This document shows, piece by piece, positions 41,401 to 54,627 of a stretch of DNA of 64,000 nucleotides. A program made the translations under genes and the position numbers. Origin of the DNA: Lingula anatina. Lineage: Eukaryota; Brachiopoda; Lingulata; Lingulida; Lingulidae. The notes below the pieces were generated by a model. It saw only the letters and a list, made by a program, of their open reading frames with translations, ran no database searches and was not told the DNA's origin. How positions within the stretch are numbered: position 1 is the first letter of the stretch; each line of letters begins with the position of its first letter. The stretch is from the NCBI RefSeq assembly GCF_001039355.2, contig NW_019775576.1, positions 146,534 through 210,533 of the forward strand, read 5' to 3'.

Positions 41401-44400
41401 TGTAAGTGGTAACAAGAATATGTTTTTTGTTAAATTTGGGAAATATGTTGTAATTCTTGACCTGAAACATGTTTAATTTATTATTTCTTTGTTATATGTT
41501 ATTGGAATTTATTTTGAATTTTTATGTAAATTAAGGAATGATGTTAGTAAATAACGTACCATCAATTGAATTCACGTTTAAGGTATTCAGAGTGCATTTG
41601 CACAAGATTAGTTGGTGCTAGGATTATAGACCATGCATTGTCTCCACAGGTCAGTCTATTTACAATTTGACCACCCCTAACAATGATTTGAAAGCCACTT
41701 AAAGTGACAAAAGCTTCATTTTCTGTTAGCCTGTGGTGTCAATAGCTGTACTGGGCGATGCCCACTTAGTTTTGTTACCCTTTGTCATTGATGATGAATT
41801 AACCCTGAAATTGGAACATTACAGGCCTCCAAGTACCATTCGGTACTACTGTAATGGAGGTTGCCGTAGCGACATCTTTGTAACTTTAGACGGGGATAAT
41901 TTTTACTCTCAATTGCGGGATTGACAGCCCCTAATGACCTAAAGTATGTGTGTAATTTTTTAGGCTTTGGTTACCTTTTTTTCTGTTTATAGCTTTGCTT
42001 TTGGTATTGATAGAAAATATTTTTTTCTTTTGCCAAGGCATAAAAACATTCAAGGTACTATCATTTGCAAGGAGCGATGGGTAATTTGAAGTTTGACAAG
42101 CCAGAAAGTATCCTATATAGGATATTCACTAAGGTCCAGATTAAAAATAATATTTCTGCATCCAGAAAATTCATAAGTTTTTGTAGGTATTTTTAGGTGT
42201 GATACATCTTGTTTAATATGTCTGTTTTGTTTTGTTTGGTCAATATTTAGCAGCAGGTTCTGTATTGTTTGTTGGATCTATAGGAATATTAACTTACTAG
42301 TACACACACTTGCCTGGTGATTAGAGACTGAAAGTGAGTTTAGAGGAGCATATGCTGCTTAACAGCTGATAAAAAGTGGATTGATTATTACAGGCGAGTG
42401 TTCAATATGTGGAATAGAGCATAGGGCACATCAGAGGATTCACAGTGCCAGATCCAGTTATTGTATCTGTGCATGCTCTTGTAGGCATGTTCACCAGAGA
42501 GAAATGGAACCGTTCCAAAGCATCCAATTGAATTCTACAATATGTTGGAGTAGCAGTTTGATCAGGCATTTAGTGGAATAGTCTGAACGCACCTTTTTAC
42601 AGCTTTACTGCTAACATAAAAAAGTTTTAGTTTGATTAGATGTTTTCTAGATTGATTGTATTCTTTTACTTTGCTGCTAAACCATAAATCCTCTGGGGCT
42701 TGTTTTACAAGGCTTAAGTTCTTTTACCTAAGACTGCTAAACTTGTATAGCTATATGTTAGTTGACTATAATGCTAGTAGATTAACGATATGAAAAAAGC
42801 TTTTAAAAAATGACACACTGTAAATGTAGTTGATATAAATGAAGTAACGGTGCAAAAAATAATTATCAAGACATTAATAATGTCCTGAAACTCACTAAAA
42901 TAAAATATGAAGTAGTAGTCCCCTATGATTCATTTGGTAGGCTCCATCACTTGAGGCATGTTAAGTTTCTTAGGAGTCTTTGCTAAGGTTGACTTGATTA
43001 AACAGGGGTCCAGGGCTCCGTAACTCGAAAGCATCGCAATTTGCATCCGAGCGCAAGCATCTCCATTCCAAAACTCGAGGATTTACTTGCCCCATATAAT
43101 AGACTCGAAGTAAAAGGTGATATCGCTATTTGCAATTTGCAATGCTTTCGAGCTACGGAGCCCAGGTGTTCTGCTGGGGTGGAGCCCTGTTGATTTAACT
43201 CATAACAAGATACAAGATGATGATACAGAATCTCAGACTGGTCTTCTTAAACTGTGTATACAGTATATGCACTGTGTGGGGAGCTTGTGTGATAGTGCTA
43301 TGTTTTATACTGACATCTTTTACTGTTTTGATTACAACTGCCTGGGTTGCTTTTATGATGTAAAAAATTATTGTGTGGTGATGCACAATGATGTTATTCT
43401 CAAGAGTGGGTTGTTTAATCACGCAAGGACTAGAACAAAAAAGTACAGTATCATGGTTGATATGTCACTGAAAATGAAAGATTTATGATAAAAGGGGAAA
43501 TGTCAGAAATAAGGTTATTTAATTTTTGAAGCATGGTTGGTGAAATTGGAGATGAAAGGTTTGTTATGACAAAGATGAAATGTCAAAAGTGTTAGATGAT
43601 TTCTAGTCCGCAGCCCGGACGCTATCAAATATTGTCCCGTCACACTCGACACAATGTTTTCTTACAAATCATTCTCATTGTGAATGAGGAGATCACTCGG
43701 GTATCAAATTTTGGTTAGGGAACAAAAGTTCTGGATTCTTTGAAGACCAGTGGTGGACACTTCTATAGAAAGTCTAATGAATAGTGGAAATCAAGTGCAA
43801 AGGCAAAAGAATTGGTTCTTTGATCTGAAGAGTTGGGATGGCTTTTGTACTCAGTAGAAACCCTTGTAGCTTCATTAAAAGTTTGAATGAGACTGTGTCA
43901 CTTCATTTTTTTTTTGTACTCACATCCCTTGAAGTGCTCAGTGATGAACAGTGATGTTGATTTGAAGCATGGCTGATACTCTTTTGGTATAACACTATTC
44001 AAAATAAATTGCTTTTTTACACGTAGAACCATTTTAGATATATCCTTTCCCTTTAAGACATGATATCTTGTGCAAAATTTCTTGCCTCTTGAACAATGCT
44101 CTGACAGTCTGACCCCAAAAATGGGCAACCTCCATCATCTCTCTCTCTTTCCATAGACTGGAAGTAAACATATATTTGATATCCTTCAGTGTTTTCCCTG
44201 GCTTTCAAGCTCTGCGAGGTGGTAGGCAGTCCGCGATCCCAGCAATACTAGGGGGGTCCGGGGGCATGCCCCCCCGGAAAATTTTTTAAATCGAGATGCA
44301 ATTTGGTGCATTTTAGGGTATTTAGAACTGATTTTTTTTACATTTTATGTGGCACTGAATTGTCTTGTTTTAGATGTTTTGAGGAGTAAATTCAGTAATG

Positions 44401-47400
44401 ACATAACAGAGGTTTGGACAAAATTTATTTTCCAGTCTGTGCATGCACTCAATTTAGTCCTTTTTAGTTTATAGAACATACTCTTTCAAAAAAAAAAAAA
44501 AAAAGTCAACTTCTTTAATACTTACAAGAAACAAGATAAAGGGCTTACTACATTGAATTATTTTTAAATTGACCAAAAAGTTGATAAAATATGTTGTTTC
44601 TACCGTTTTCACATTCTTGTGAAAGTATCTGGTCAATTGACTTTGCGTGTGGGAGCGGTTCATCCTAATATAAAACTGCCGCAAAAAGTTCTCTCTCTTG
44701 TCGTTCAGCGCAAAGCGACTCCCGCTACTAGTTACCTATACGCACCCTGAGCTTCAGAGCTAACTTGACACTAACCTTTTCACTGTAGCCTATCTCCATC
44801 GTGTCAAGTTACCTCTGACGAAAATAGTTTGACCTAGTTTATATAAGCCAATCAAATCCATGTTTCAAAATTTTTCACCAAAGTTTGGTGAAAACGCTGA
44901 TTGGTTGACCGTCAATCGGCAATCCTCGGCTGATTCCGCAAGCTCCATAATAACAACAAAGTTATTGTCGAGTGCGGAGACATCCGAGTAGTTCCGAGTG
45001 TATTACCGTACACAAAGAAAGCAAGGCGAGTGACTACGAAAAAGAATGTGTTAAGTTATCTCTTGATTCTTTGCAAAATATGAGTAAATCGGAATTGAAA
45101 CCATAGGGTCTAGCAGTTTGAGGCCCTGCATCATTATCTACTGAGAGACGATGTTATTTGCGTGCTGCCCACAGGTTACGGCAAGTCCCTGATATTCAGC
45201 CTTATCTTTGATTGGTCCGGATTTGAACAAAGCGCGCTTTGACTCGTTCGCGTTCATTGGCTAGATCGTTTAATGAGTCATTGAGTGCGGGCTTTTAAAT
45301 TTGATTGGCGGGCGGCGGAGGCAATCGAATCTGGTCAGAGGTAACTTGACACGATGAAGATAGGCTATAGTGAAGAGGTTAGTGGCAAGTTATCTCTGAA
45401 GCTCAGGGTGCCTATACGTAGTTTGAGATGTAATTTACAATCAACAACTTCAAACACCGTTAAATGAATTCTTCGGAATTAAAGAGATGAAAATCACACT
45501 TATCATCAAATTTAGTTCTTCTTTTATTCATGTATATGGTTCTATTCAGTCATGGAAATTCATATTCAATGCATAGGTTTCCACGCGAAATACTGACGTG
45601 ACCCAGTTTTACAACGCTACTGCTTTCACAAAACTCACCCGTAAATCAATAGAAAATCCTCTCCAAGTTTATAAAATCAACGAAGTCCACTTTATTTGCT
45701 CCTTTTTTATCAGTGAATATTCGTAAACTATAAAAACAAACAACAGGCGGTCTGAATTTCGGAACATGAAGTGATAGAGAAAGTGTATTCTTGACACGTG
45801 ATTAAATGGTGTCAAGAACAGTTGCCTCGTTTCACTCTGTCTCTTATACTTCAAATTAGGCACAGAACTGCGAAAACGAGGCACTCACAGGGAGATAGTA
45901 ACTGCTNNNNNNNNNNNNNNNNNNNNNNNNNNNNNNNNNNNNNNNNNNNNNNNNNNNNNNNNNNNNNNNNNNNNNNNNNNNNNNNNNNNNNNNNNNNNNN
46001 NNNNNNNNNNNNNNNNNNNNNNNNNNNNNNNNNNNNNNNNNNNNNNNNNNNNNNNNNNNNNNNNNNNNNNNNNNNATCTAGTCTGCGGAATACAAGCGCT
46101 CCTATCTAGCCAGTGCGGAAGATTATTGAAAATAGTTATTAAAGGTTTTGTTTGCTAATTTATATGACTTATATACTTTTTTACAATAGTTCAAGTGTAC
46201 GTTCATGCAAATTTCGACTTTTTAACAGAGAGGAGCCGCTAGTTTTGGTTTATCAGGCACGTAGTCGGGGGTTGATCGTGGGGTTCTCACGAACCGCCAT
46301 TTTTGTCGGGAAAAATTGCACTTTTGGGTAATATTTGTCTCCTTTTTCATAAAAAAGAATCCCCCCCTTGGAAATAGATGGCTACGGGGCCGTATATTGT
46401 TATTATTATATTGGAATGAGCGCCAGCATTCCGGGACATTACCGGAACGCGAAGAGAGAAGCGCGTTACTGGATACATTAGCACATACGTAACAATCTAG
46501 CCGTCGTATCCCAACTGCACCGGAAACTCTCTATTATCCCTGGCTCAGAATAAATGTGAAAAACACTGCAATTGACGTCAACATTGAGATATTTTTTATT
46601 GTATATTGGAAAATATGACATTGATGGGTGATAAGTGCTGACTGGAACAATTGCTTCTTTCATGTGTGCTGTTGTTGGTTTGATAATTTTATTGTTTTCT
46701 TGGATGATTAGTTTCACCAAAGAGAAACCCAGCTTGGTATTGTAGTGCAGAGTGCTGTGTGTGTGTGTGTATATATATATATATTTTTTTTTTGCTAGGA
46801 GTGTCTAGAAAAATTGAAAAACACCAAACAAGCATAGTTCCATGGCTTTTAATATTGTTTATTTTCAAACGAAAACCCTCAAAGTTTTTTTGAACCTGCA
46901 TGATTTGGTAAAACAGTATGTCCTTAATTCATCTCTTTTTGGTAACTGCAATAAGCTTAATAACACATAACAAAAATTAAAGCATTGGTTTTCTTTCTTA
47001 CCCTTTATCATTTCTGGTTGTGTCTTATTATTACTTAACCAGTTCTGCCAAGATGTCGCAGGGGCAAACATTCTTCTGAGACAGTTTGTTTGTGGTATTG
47101 GAGCTACACATATATTATGTATTTTAATTCTTTTAATTTACCATAAAATTGGAACAACTATTGTAGTCTTTTTTCAAACTTTCATGAAATATAGTAATTG
47201 AAAAAAATATAAAAAATAGTTTATGGCTGTAATCATAGTAGTTTCCTGAATTTTGGCTATAATGTGGTCTGAATTTCTGAGAAAAATTTATATTTATATA
47301 TTTATTAATTTGTTTTATATAAGAAGAATTTGTTCCAAGTCTCTATTGAAAATGATACATTTTAAACACTCCCTGAAGATCAATTTTGTCCATTTAATGA

Positions 47401-50400
47401 TTGCTTAAAAGCACTTAATTTGATTATCACTGATCATATACTAGTATATTTCTACTGAACAGTTTAGATTAAAACAGCTTGGCAGATGAATGATTTTGAC
47501 AGAAAAAAAGATTGCCTTTGTGATTTAAATTTTACTAAAAAAAAATATAATATAACAAAATTGTTTTAAGTTAGCAGTTATCAGTCCAAGAGAAAAAAAT
47601 CATTTATTAGTTTGTGTTTATGCATGTATGTGTGAGTGCATGTTATGTATGTGTGAGTGCATGTTATGTATGTGTGAGTGCATGTTTGATTGTGCCAGAT
47701 TGAAGAGTATAGTATATTTAAAAAATACAAAAATTAAATAAATACATCTCAAAATGAATATTACAAGTATATATAAGTATAACTTGCACAATAGTCCAGT
47801 ACAAAATTGATAAAATTACTGAGTAGAAATGGCAAAGATGCCGTGATAGACTTGCACTAAATAACCCGTCTTATCAGGCAGTTGAAAACAGAGCCTTCCT
47901 TCAGCTGTGAGTCGGAAATAACTGTGTAATTTCATCCTGTTATTTTAGTAAATTAACTGAGACATTCTTATTGTGATATGCAGCCACTTTTTACCTTGTC
48001 ATCTTAAGATGATTATCAAAATAATTGTGTACTTAATAGTTTTTCTTTTTCTATTTTTTTAGGTACAGAATGTCAGGTATGTATCAAGGATCATCTCAAG
48101 ACTTTTTTTAATGCTTTTTTTTTAAATCATAGATAATTAGATCACATTAAGAATGGAATTTTTATAATTTATTTATATAATTAAGCTGTGTTTCAGAAGT
48201 TTTAAAAAAAGGTATTTTTGTTATATAACAGATTAATTAAGACAGGTAAATGAAAAAATGCAAATAATTATAGATGTAAAAACTTGTCAGTGTACACGTA
48301 AATAGGTTGAATTATCAAGAGAAACTAGAAAAAATCATTAAGCACTAAGGTATCAGCTCTTTAGAGTGGCTATAGCATTTTATGGCAAAAGTAAAATTAA
48401 ACACCAGTAATGCTTTTTCTCCGTGGTTTCTGTCAAGGAAATTTATATTGAGTCTACTTAACGTTTCATGATAAACATCAATAGTGGTAAGCAAATTTGG
48501 TTATGGTTTGGGGAAAAAAAGTGGTTGGATCCAGACGGTGTTATTTTCACAGTTCTGTACCTTATGACCCTGAGATGATAGGGGAGATAATTTTGATAAA
48601 GCAGGAGAAAAAAAAAAAAAAAAAAGAAAATGTGTGCAGAAGCTGGGGAGCTTGTGCAGTTCAAATAAAAGGAGCTAAAGCAACTCATTGTGGGAAAAGA
48701 AAAAAGTGCACAAAATAATTGGTAAAAAAAGGAAAGACCTTTAAGCACAATCATTTTAATTCTAGGTGATGCAGAGTGCAATATTGGGCCTTTATAGAAT
48801 ATGAATGTCAATGTAGCCAGCTAATAATTCATTGATTACAAAATGCCTGAATATTGGAGGAAGTGTATTCCTCTTAATTCAAAGTGATGTATAAAAAAGG
48901 ATCTTTGAAATTGTCCTTTTCTTCTAAGCAAATTGAATCTATGTTTTTTTTTTTTTTTTTTTTCAAAAATAACTGCATGATGTTTCATTTTCTCTCCAGT
49001 ATTAAGAACGTCAAAATGACAAGGATTTTATCTTTGGCAAGTGCTGTTCATTATGTCAAAATGGCGTTATCTTCTAAATTTTTTTCAATAATTTCATAAA
49101 TTGGTTATCCTTAGATCATTGAATCCCTGGGGTTAGTCCTGTTCAGTGCTTTGGACTACGGTTTGCCAGAAAATGAAGAACAACGCTTGAGCCCTCTCTT
49201 GGAAAGTGCCATTGCTCGCATGACAGGAAATGATGCCGATAAAAGCTCCAGTGATGCTGGCCATGATGATGGTTGCCATAGCGATGAGGGTATTGCAGAA
49301 GATGAAGATGAGGATGGAGGTCAAGGTCAAAGTGTTACATTTCAAGATGTCATACAGGTAGAGTATAGCATTATGGTTTGCCAAGCAAGATTGATTGTTA
49401 TCCTTAAAGGTTTACTTGTTATGTAACTGAGACACTTGGTACTGAATTTTTTGCTCAAGTTACACAAAACTTCAAATTAAAGCATGTTCATGTTAGTTTC
49501 AGCCAGTTGAAAAATGTTTCATTGGATCTGTAAATATAGTTAGAAATATTCATGATGTTTAGACACTCTTTTTGAACTCATGTTGGCAGTTTCATCTACA
49601 TCTTATCAAAACAAGCTTAAGGTTTCAAAAAGTTGAGACCTAAACGTGTATTTTTTCAGTCGATGTTTCAGCCAAAACAAAAGAAAAAATCTGTTACCCA
49701 AGATTTGCTCTAGGTGATTGATGATTCAAGTCGTAAGGTAACAGGTTTTGTCGAGTCTACTTTAAGTTGAAATCTTTTTTCTTTTAGGACTGCATCAATC
49801 ACTTGCACAGTCCGGGAGAGGCTGCCAGTCATTACAAGGCAGTGTGCAGAGCTCTGCTGGCGGAGGCTCAAGAATTACTTACCTTTCTCGTCAATATATC
49901 TTTATGTAGAGAGGTAAGTTAAGTGTTCAGACCGATGTGTTTAAAGGGTCAAAATTCAAAGCAATACTGAGAGCTCTTTTGGTGGGGGCTCAGGAATTAC
50001 TTCTACCTTTCTCTGCAATATATGTAGGGAAGTAAGTCACTTGCTAGAGCTTTGAGTTTAGATGGTAAAGTATTAATTGGTTTGTAGAGCTTTGGTGAAA
50101 GAGACTCTAAAGAATTATAAAATATAATGGTTTTTTATGTCATATTTTCATTCATTTGTGGGAAATGATTTATTTTTCCCAATTTGGAATATCACTTGAA
50201 AATGTACAAATCTTATCAATACAACCTATTCTGTCCATGTATTTTGTAGAAAGTTTGGGTATTTTGAATATTTGCACATTTTATTTAAAAAGCAAATTAA
50301 TGTAAATTGAAATTTTCTGTAATAGTTGTAGATTCAGTTACTTTGTCATTGCATCAGTTCAAAATGCAGCTTAACACCTTTCAATTCAAAACATGCTTCT

Positions 50401-53400
50401 CACTTTTAGATGTCATATTTAGAAACAATTTGTTGTGTTGCACATCAGTTGCTGTTTTATTTACTTTTATTTAATTTGCAGAAATTAAAAGCTGAAGATG
50501 GAGAAGAAGACTTGGAAGATCTCCAGAGGGCTGACTGGGTAGGTTTTCATCATCACTAAACAAGAATGGGCATTTCATTAGTTCTTCTTTAGTGTTTTAT
50601 CAGGTCGATAAAGATTTTAAAAAAATTCTTTTAGCAGAAGATTTTAGTATAAACTCAAAAGTCATCCAGCATGATTAAATGACTAGTGGTAAAATTTCAC
50701 AGTACACTACTGTGTGGTATTATAACAGGCCCTTAGAGTTAAAGATGAAATTTTAAAAAGATTATTGATTAACAAATTGATAAATTGGGGCTGTAGCGAT
50801 AGTCCGAAGGTTCAATAGTCCGAAGGTTCATTGGTCCGAATGTTCACTATAGAACCTTCGGACCAATGAACCCTTGATTAAAAAATCTATGAAAATGTTA
50901 CCACTTTTTGGACCAATGAACCTTCGGACTATCGAGACGCCCCCGATAAATTGCTTCTCTTAGATTTTTGCATTTCTGCAATTTAAATACACTTACAGCA
51001 GTCATTGATGTATAATGTATTTATTAACATACAGTTAATAATCCATAGAATCTTAAGAATCTGTATAACTTGGGACTCTTTAGGGCTAGAAATTTTTTCA
51101 AGTTATGCATTTAAGTCGGGCAATGTTCACAAGTTTCAGCTATTGTCAAAGAAAATATGTTTGAAAAAAAAAGTTCAAGGTGAATGTTATTCCACAAAAA
51201 GTGATTTCTGTAGACAGTTAGTGGCATTTTGTATAATATTTGCATAAATCTGACTTGTAATAATATTTTTTCTTTGTTATTCTCTAGTATCTTCCAATAC
51301 TGAAAAAGTCATCATTAATTAAAAAGTGATGCAAATATTAAACAAAATGTGTGTCACTGACGCAACCCAAAGAATTACTTTTTGTGGAATGCTGTACAAA
51401 TGACAATTCATTTAAAAATTATTAGTTGTCAAGTCTGCTGTATTTTATTGTATTCTACTTTATATTTTATATTTTTATATATTTTATATTTTACTTTGTA
51501 TTTCATTGTTGACAGGCTAGACTGTGGATGCAAGTAATGAAGACGCTGAGAAAGGGAGTCAAGTTAAAAGAAGTGGAACATGTCAACAAGCCGCCAGTGG
51601 AGTATGAACTGACACCGTACGAAATATTGATGGAGGACATACGATCTCGGAGATATACGCTTAACAAAGTCGCTGTAAGCATATACACTTTTTAAACACA
51701 AACACACAACGCAGGCTTTTAAAAGTTTATTGGTTGATTACTCAATTACATTACACTGAAGTAAAACCAAAAGCAATTGTTTAAAGCTCAGAGCCGCATA
51801 GCTTTCTTATGGTTACTCAATGCAAAAAGACAAAATCACATTGGTTTTATAATAATATTAAATAAGCACTTTACATAGACTGTAAATAAGAATCACTCTA
51901 CATAGCCTTTACGGATTTTCGGCTAGATTTTTAATTGTGGGGGGGAAGGGAGTAATTTTAGGGCACTGTAAAGAAATAATTGGTTGCTGTATGAGAAATG
52001 TTTTCTTAATTTAGAAAGGTGCCTTTAACCACTATGATAATTATTAAATTGATTTGGAATGAAACGTTATTTTTACAGGCAAATGGGGCCCTCCCTCCCA
52101 AACTAAAGCAAAATGCCCATGAAATAATCCTGGATTTTATCAGATCAAGACCTCCACTGCACCCGGTAAGCACAGTCAGTAAAAAAAAATATATATATAT
52201 AACAAAAAATAAATAAATAAATAAATATAATAATAAAAAATAAAGATAAAAGCTGGAAACAGCTTATTGAAATAAATTATAGTGCTTGAATGTACAAAAG
52301 CATACCTAATATTTGTGAAGAGATTATTTGCTCATTTATTTTATGAGAAATGACTTCATGCTATGTCATCGATTTTGGATCGAAATGTGTAGACTTACTT
52401 TAAATGAAAACATTGCTATTTAGTTAAAACAAAAATCATAATTTAATGAATTTGAATAATTATTTCATTTCCAGGTTACAAACAGAAAGCTTGCCAATCC
52501 ACGCCCTAGGACTCCAGACTTGCATGAACAGCTGATTAGCGAAATTAAAAACCCACCAAAACTCCGATCTACGCCATATGAGGAAGAAGGTAAGATTTGA
52601 TTGTTTCTGATGATGGGTAGTAGGTTTGAGTGGCTGGTAATTTTCAGGCTGCAAAGATAACAAAAAATCATGTTGTACAGAGAATTACTTTTTATTCTAA
52701 ATACTATTTGAGCAAATACAAAAATGTTGATTAATCAAAACATGCTATCACTTTAAAATTTGTATTTTTGGCAAAAGAAGTATTTCCTTGATGAAGAAAA
52801 TTTTGTCTTCACAAGTATCATGTTACAGCTGTGTGATTTTTTTTTCGAAAATATGAAATTTGGCAGGCCTGAAATGCAGCCACTTTTTTCTCCAGATCAC
52901 ACCGTGTTTTATTAGTTGTTTTTGGTGGTGGTGGTGGATTTAGTGGTTACTCTGTGAGTTTTGTCACTTATGGTGTCACAAGTAACACATTTGCAACTAA
53001 CACAATAATAACATGCGGGTGCCTCATCAATTGCTTAACTTGCAGACAAATATAATGCTTATTTCTCAAATTACATACTGACAATTAAATGATGTGTCAA
53101 AAAAAAATCTTGCATGTAGATTTCAGAGAATCAAGATTCCTTAAATTGATGGAATTCCTATAAGTTCCTGTCATTTTATTGTCAGTGTCAATATTCTATT
53201 TTACAAAAAGTGTATAAGCTATTATATTATAACAAGAACAGTTATACTCTGCTTTACGTGTGGGATTTATGTGTGCTTTTTAACAAATGAATTTATGTAT
53301 CAATATGAATCACTTGTCAATGACAATTACTTACCCAAACTTTGGATTTGATTATTTCTAGATGTATGCATTGAATGCAAAGTGCATTTAAAATTTAAAT

Positions 53401-53514
53401 GATTTTAATACACAGTGCTTAAAATTATTATCATCATCCCAGGCATTTCACTAGTGTGCCTCAAAAAAAATAAAAAAAAATAAAAATAAATAATAATAAT
53501 AATAATAATAATAA

Positions 53515-53545
<31 letters not shown>

Positions 53546-54041
53546 AAGAAGAAAATAAATAAATTTAAAATAAATAAATAAATGAAATAAAATAATAAAG
53601 ATTGTATGCTTCAAGTGGTGCAAACAAATAAAAAGTAAACACTGAATCTGGTGAAACTAATGGAATAACAATGCCTCATGACAGAAAACTATATTAAGAT
53701 GCTGAAGACATAAGTAGAACATTATGGGTACAACGTTGCACAAAAATGATCAGTTGAGTAAATGGTTCTGAGAAAGAGTAATAATTTGAGACATGATCCA
53801 TCTTTTTCGTACACAAATGCTCAGTACCAGCTCTCTCACTGACAAGTAACGATTTTTTGCATAATTCTCAGTAATGTGCAGAGCTTATTGAGGGAACATC
53901 CATCAGAAGCATGTGTACTTTTCTTGACAGTGCCTTATGATGTATGACAGTGATTGCTGATAACTTTCAATTGCCAACTGATATTATTGCTTGATGCTTT
54001 TTTTGTCACCACATGCACACTGCTGAATATTGATACAAGCC

Positions 54042-54075
<34 letters not shown>

Positions 54076-54578
54076 AAAACAAGGAAATGACAAGAAAACA
54101 ACACATCTTGACTTTTACTATGTAATGTAAGTTGTCTGGACAGCTATTTTGTCAAACTGATTACTTGCTTAAAGACAAACAGTGAGGTTACGGCACAGCA
54201 TATGATGAATCCTCCTGGCAATATCAACAGTTTTTCCCTTAATTACCAGAGTATAGTTACCACATCCAAAACCTGTTTTCAGGTTTTATGTTTCCAATTT
54301 TTGCGTCATTTGAGTAATAGAGATGGTGAAATATTTTCGTGATGGTAGGATTAGAATTTTGTAATTCCCACTGTAAGTCTTTAATATATGGAAATTGCCA
54401 GTAATGCGTAATCATAGAAACTTGATGATGAATGATAGGATATTTTAATGGTGGATGTTTCTTTCTTGGCTGTGTCAGCCAGACTTAAGGGGTTTAGTGG
54501 GGTTTTCTCACTTGCATAGATCATTTCCGTTGTTGGTACTAGCTTCTTACAATTAGTGGTACATAGATGATAACTTTT

Positions 54579-54627
<49 letters not shown>

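Larger units (their letters stand above)
34293..48062 (+). other. 13.8-kb first intron of the Spire-Rab gene
   Basis: No coding exon is seen. It contains (GT)n at 35281-35308, (GA)n at 38454-38488, a MITE at 43013-43163, a hAT-like end at 44187, a Pack-type element at 44743-45410, the assembly gap and a short tandem repeat near 47628. A GC-richer stretch at 37040-37260 has a minus-strand open frame but no recognisable motif. A long first intron is where enhancers or alternative promoters would be expected, but nothing in it can be named. Confidence 0.6.

Noticed and set aside
41733-41924. 63-codon open frame in the first Spire intron
   Set aside because: It looked like a possible exon, but no acceptor/donor pair fits the Spire phases and the sequence has no resemblance to KIND.
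52019-52078. Upstream start for the WH2 exon
   Set aside because: This is intron; the exon begins after the CAG acceptor at 52076-52078 and continues the phase of the previous exon.
53405-53623. Minus-strand open frame with poly-Leu and poly-Ile
   Set aside because: It is a translation of the AAT/AAG microsatellite.
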